From the NCBI RefSeq assembly GCF_001750145.1, contig NZ_CP015735.1, positions 1 through 61,249 of the forward strand: a stretch of DNA of 61,249 nt, written 5' to 3'. Below the pieces are notes generated by a model that saw nothing but the letters and a program-made list of their open reading frames with translations, did no database searches and was not told the origin of the DNA. Source of the stretch: Arthrobacter sp. U41 (GTDB lineage Bacteria > Actinomycetota > Actinomycetes > Actinomycetales > Micrococcaceae). Every line of letters begins with the position of its first letter. Position 1 is the first letter of the stretch. The position numbers and the translations under genes were made by a program. Shown here one piece after another: positions 59,601-61,249 of the stretch.

Positions 59601-61249
59601 GTGGCCACCAAAGACACGGACGTCCGCAACGGCGAACGGATCACCGTCGAGAGGCGGACACTGGACCCGGAAACAGGGACCGAAACAGGCAAGGTCATGA
59701 TGGTCACCGGCACCGTGGAAGTGGCCGAGGGTGAATGGCGTGTCACCGACGACGCCGGATCCAGTCACCGCTTCCGCCGCTCCTCATGGGCTGCCCTGAC
59801 ACCGGTGCTGCGCCATGATGTCATCGCCCCCGACGCGGTAGCGAAAGAAGCAGCGAGTGCCGCTGCGGCAGCGACGACGATGAGCGCCCAGGATTTCCTG
59901 CCCGGAGACGTCCTGCTGGAGGACGTAACGGGGCTCGGGCTGCGCGGCGACGTCGCCACCGGAGCCACCCTGTACTGGGGAACCAGGTTCATCGACCCCG
60001 ACATGGGCATGGAACGCAAGAACACCGACCGTTATGTGCCGGCCGCCGTGTCATACCAGCCAGGTAGGCTGCTGACCACAGAAGAAACCGCCCAGTTGTT
60101 CCCGGACGGTTTCGGGGACACCGTGGGGGACCTGCGCCCGGGCGACATCGTCTCCGTCCATGAACTGGACCGCAACCAGTCCAGGCGCGGGAACGTGACA
60201 GTGACCGGCCGGAACTCCGGGACGATGGTTGACTTCCGCTACCGCTTCGATGACGGGGCGACAGGTGCGTGCCGGCGCCGCACCGACCAGAGCATCACCG
60301 TCCACGCCCGACGCTACGGCGCGCTGACGACGTTCGAAAACGCGCTGCTGCAGGCGCCGGGGAAAGTCCGCGAACAAGCGGCCGCGCTCCTGACGCGCGA
60401 GCACGTTGGCCAGTGGGTGCGCCTCAGTGCCAGCCCCGGGACGGTGCCTGCGTGGAACAAGTCCGAGATCGTTCTCGGCCGCCTCATAGAAGCGGAGAGG
60501 ATCCCTGCTCCGGTTGCCCGAAGCGGACCCACCCTGCGGCTTCAGATCGAAGCACCCGGCGGGACGCGCAGCAGCTGGGCCGCACAGGGCAACACCACGA
60601 CACTGCTCTGGGACGGTGAACTGCCGGAGACCCCGTTGGACTTCAGCGGCGTCTCCCTGGACATGGCACCCGTGCCTGTCACGTCACCGCCGGCGGCACC
60701 CGCGGACATCATCGAAGAACTGGCTACCGGGTTCGAGGACCATCTCATCATCTCCACCGTGGACCTGCCGGCAGCGAAGGCCCCGGCGGAAGCAACCCCG
60801 GCCATCGATCCACCAGAGGGCGCTCCCGTCTTGGAGCACAGTGCAGAAGGAACGACCCTGACAGGGGTGGGCAGGGAGAACAAGGCGCTCCACGGCGCGC
60901 TTAAGGACTCCGGATTCAAGTTCTCCCGCCGCCAGGAGTTCTGGTACCTGCCCAGGAACTACAAGACATCCACCCGGGACATGAATGTCCGCCAACTGCT
61001 CTCCGCGGCCGGGCGTCTCGGGGAACCCATCAGCCTCAACGAAGCGGAAGGGGAGCGTCGCATGGCGATCCTGAAAACAGGGGACTGGGTCAGCATCCGG
61101 CCCGGAACAGCGACCATCCACGGCATCGACGCCTTCGGAATGCCCACCGCCGTCAAAGACTTCCCCGCCATGGTCGGCAAGGTCGGGGCGAACCCAGGAC
61201 AGCACCGCGTGCCGGTCGAGGTGACCGTCGCAGGCAAGGTGCACACCTT
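53694..61249 (+). CDS. giant DarB-like N6-adenine methylase / DEAH helicase fusion (continues at base 2)
   Basis: The frame opens at ATG 53694 (AAAGG upstream; MARRSFDPNQMSLFDLLGD) and stays open to the right edge. Joined with 2-904 it encodes 2,819 residues. The methylase has motif I VLEPGCGAGTFIG (about 310) and a variant motif IV NVPFGDF (about 373, in place of NPPY). The SF2 helicase has Walker A HVVGAGKTGTM (about 1063), DEAH in LFVDEAHHYKNL (about 1220), ATFATGTPVANS and motif VI QREGRVLRQG (about 1572). Beta-rich PGDIV-type modules fill the last third. Phage P1 DarB and many plasmids have this fusion, which protects incoming DNA or supports transfer. Residues 27-188 are Gly/Arg-rich and overlap another gene. 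Confidence 0.9.
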   Translation, partial: MARRSFDPNQMSLFDLLGDIEEPEVSDGGHGEQADVARGDVGSAIGRVGGPSNRGLGERSGRLEGSALRSAQDGAAGGPVQGPVRGPEPAGGAEGGTRGSESGVRRPRESALGSAGQGWRSFSTIDGGFPRAARSAGDGRSGDNGPDERNPADRVRLDDLPGQGTDSGLDPVARPAGTAEDDGPAGGLSGLPVDFRPGTDVRPPAGAKARAAANLGVLRLLQDLRTQDRYATAAEQETLARWSSWGAVPQVFEDHREDWANERAELKELLTPAEYAQASATTINAHYTDPAVVKAVWDSLEGAGFAGGTVLEPGCGAGTFIGLAPDSAVMAGVELDSTTARIASLLYPSAQVRAEGFEQSPIPEGAVSAVVGNVPFGDFVVHDARYNTSRLSIHNYFIAKSLRLTAPGGYVAVLTSTYTMDAQSAKARRQIAKYGDLVGAVRLPTNAFKAVAGTEVMTDLLVFRRRKDAEKPDEDRIRGWVDVSTTWAQHRETGQPTKVSVGGHFADNDDALLGVLSVGQGMYNDSALELSGPAGHQLADLIRENLGAQLAEAAEAGLGYAPEPITVPEGTFTSGLQFPAGAAEAVTGHVRYDAATASFERFNAGRAWVSATCPKTRVQESLALLGIRDTVRNVIDSQRAAAPENERVALREELTALYDAYVSAYGPLNRAVVTEARPRSAADIAARMATLEREWRAALPIDGSIEPGSSIVPAEVKDVWREQAEQSRPATRTQEHLKILRGDPSLGLVLALEVFDEASGTTTKAAVFERDVLAFRERPERAETAADALAISLDETRSVDLDRIAGLLGVETSQAREMLGSTVFPEPGTGALIPAVKYLSGDVRAKLATARAAAEVDGSFLANVEALEGVLPEQVSAMDIIAKPGVRYAEPTDYETFIAETFDVPVTVSISPTDGTWELRGTAGAAKYAPAVRFDYATPDRTPVALLQSLMNNRTITIRRTIHDENGAERQVKDVKATLEARDKAAKIADKFGSWLFRDAARAVRVTEAYNVMFNSHVSTDYKAIGEGLSLPGLDASITPHAYQRSAVARVVNEPTVLLDHVVGAGKTGTMVMSAMELRRTGIAQKPAIVVPNHLVDQVSREFIQWYPSANVLAIPTGINANERAFWVAAAATGDWDAVVIPSTVFGKIQVDPARTQVWLEEQIVELREAKAGMSSEEKSRIKAVEKAIKRIEERHGKITTGKDTGVTFEETGIDYLFVDEAHHYKNLFRQSDSYELACTGSDRALDLDFKLRALRETKVEDARRGGYHRDGYLPAVATFATGTPVANSMSEMWVMQHYLRPDLLDRAGLVDVNSWANQFTERSTVLRISPAGGGYDQVERINKYINVPELVGLTSQFSDVITVSDITAKLPVLTGGERRLISREPSLAVAEYVEDLGQRAKNLSGVDPRDDNMPKITNDGRMVALDPRLKGLTADADGGRPAQVAAEVWAIHERTKDTVYTAPDGNPSPVTGGLQLLFCDRAVPNNAGRFSMYDAIRDNLVEHGMERELIAFIHEAPNDIARAELFDKCRDGRVIVLIGSTERMGTGTNVQARAVALHHVDVPWRPADLEQREGRVLRQGNQNDETTIRSYATAQTFDVYMWDMVARKAKFINQLKTGGVQGRSMDDGFGDLELSAGQAAAALSGDPRLEQLASMQMEESKLQSLFRSYTDAKRRSKGELTIAHSALGTMERDLPVLAAALPGLSDTRGDAFTMTVGAQEYRERVGAAGALHRTVLASVTVLPAGAGPYVRLGTVASLPVEGRCNNGTLELMLAGSGHALVRVVWAEFIKAEPLGLVRRLENTAAALPRIHQDLLERQTTYRQAIPSLEETLAMPFEHAAELTGLQQKISDLMTDMGLNQDEDEQTAETPPVAGDTLRLLAGNTDKFAVSGLRDGDVVTGIQGRGQQLFQVESVKAGDGAVLRPLGDADERSDDAHIAYFRDVELVNRPQRTLTRFERVFLSVKDTDAVATKDTDVRNGERITVERRTLDPETGTETGKVMMVTGTVEVAEGEWRVTDDAGSSHRFRRSSWAALTPVLRHDVIAPDAVAKEAASAAAAATTMSAQDFLPGDVLLEDVTGLGLRGDVATGATLYWGTRFIDPDMGMERKNTDRYVPAAVSYQPGRLLTTEETAQLFPDGFGDTVGDLRPGDIVSVHELDRNQSRRGNVTVTGRNSGTMVDFRYRFDDGATGACRRRTDQSITVHARRYGALTTFENALLQAPGKVREQAAALLTREHVGQWVRLSASPGTVPAWNKSEIVLGRLIEAERIPAPVARSGPTLRLQIEAPGGTRSSWAAQGNTTTLLWDGELPETPLDFSGVSLDMAPVPVTSPPAAPADIIEELATGFEDHLIISTVDLPAAKAPAEATPAIDPPEGAPVLEHSAEGTTLTGVGRENKALHGALKDSGFKFSRRQEFWYLPRNYKTSTRDMNVRQLLSAAGRLGEPISLNEAEGERRMAILKTGDWVSIRPGTATIHGIDAFGMPTAVKDFPAMVGKVGANPGQHRVPVEVTVAGKVHT
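53773..54258 (+). CDS. 161-residue acidic protein in an alternative frame inside the giant gene
   Basis: ATG 53773 has GGAGG 7 bases upstream. The product (MEDMESRQMLREVMSEAPSD ...) is acidic, ordinary in composition, and contains VPLVDQFRDLYVDQSLLEGL and MNEILRTVFDWMISQGKEPI. Third codon positions are strongly G/C in this frame, for example over 53941-54060, whereas in the giant-gene frame they are A/T-rich. This argues that the nested frame is the better coding one here. No family is recognised. Confidence 0.65.
   Translation: MEDMESRQMLREVMSEAPSDEWEDQATEDWENDPDAWKDPHYAAPRMVPLVDQFRDLYVDQSLLEGLKGELGEASPEFVDLVKARWAQLVRDGDPSLPLTADSHELRALPETDVAVTMDRMNEILRTVFDWMISQGKEPIPGWTQWLVQPGPQRMMDLLED

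Noticed and set aside
1..61249. tRNA, rRNA and intact transposase genes
   Set aside because: None could be recognised; only resolvases and transposon ends were found.

Overview
The window reads as a complete conjugative plasmid of a high-GC actinobacterium, most likely an Arthrobacter-type member of the Micrococcaceae. This rests on a GC-rich codon bias, GTG/TTG starts and TGATG/GTGA gene overlaps, leaderless promoters, and actinobacterial plasmid families: a MobF relaxase, SCO6880-like and DUF2637-like proteins, and VirB4/VirD4-type ATPases without ribosomal or housekeeping genes. The two window edges join in frame. The very large methylase-helicase gene that runs off the right edge continues from base 2 to the stop at 904, so the sequence is probably a circle opened inside that gene.

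Layout. 53694-61249 plus 1-904: the giant DarB-like methyltransferase/helicase, with a second gene nested in another frame near its start. 1002-2639: a protein of unknown function with similar beta-rich modules. 2720-5296: an EcoRII-type restriction-modification pair. 5645-10158 (minus): MobF relaxase-helicase and a zinc-finger coiled-coil partner. 10159-11303: a non-coding region with a nested palindrome (oriT candidate) and 29 copies of a 13-bp repeat. 11325-14027 (minus): a MinD/ParA-like ATPase, a glutaredoxin-like protein, a zinc-ribbon protein and a small membrane protein behind a 32-bp palindrome. 14539-15529 (minus): ParA and its small DNA-binding partner, with 60-bp tandem repeats upstream as the probable centromere. 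15850-16944: a leaderless coiled-coil gene.

17499-21699 is a replication module. It holds a primase-like Rep protein, a candidate counter-transcribed RNA, a small ribbon-helix-helix-like regulator and 42-bp direct repeats, an order resembling copG-RNAII-repB. 21950-24912 is an accessory cassette: an XRE regulator, an ImmA/IrrE-like metallopeptidase, a seven-helix membrane protein and a convergent alpha/beta hydrolase. 25091-30018 carries DNA-binding and replication-like genes, one with lambda-origin-like iterons inside its coding sequence. 30015-40697 is the type IV secretion operon: peptidoglycan hydrolase, lipoprotein, small membrane proteins, VirB6-like, SCO6880-like, VirB4-like, VirD4-like, two HNH-like proteins and a DUF4913-like protein.

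40770-52548 is a foreign accessory island interrupting the backbone. It contains a complete Qat anti-phage operon (qatABCD) and then a composite, transposase-less element bounded by Tn402/Tn5053-type ends. That element carries an unknown gene, an orphan RES-domain toxin-like gene, a serine resolvase and a zinc-hook AAA ATPase that is a good defence candidate. The backbone resumes with a truncated gene, ssb and the giant gene. Taken together, the plasmid combines self-transfer, partition and replication control with at least two defence systems (EcoRII-like restriction-modification and Qat) and several uncharacterised candidates.
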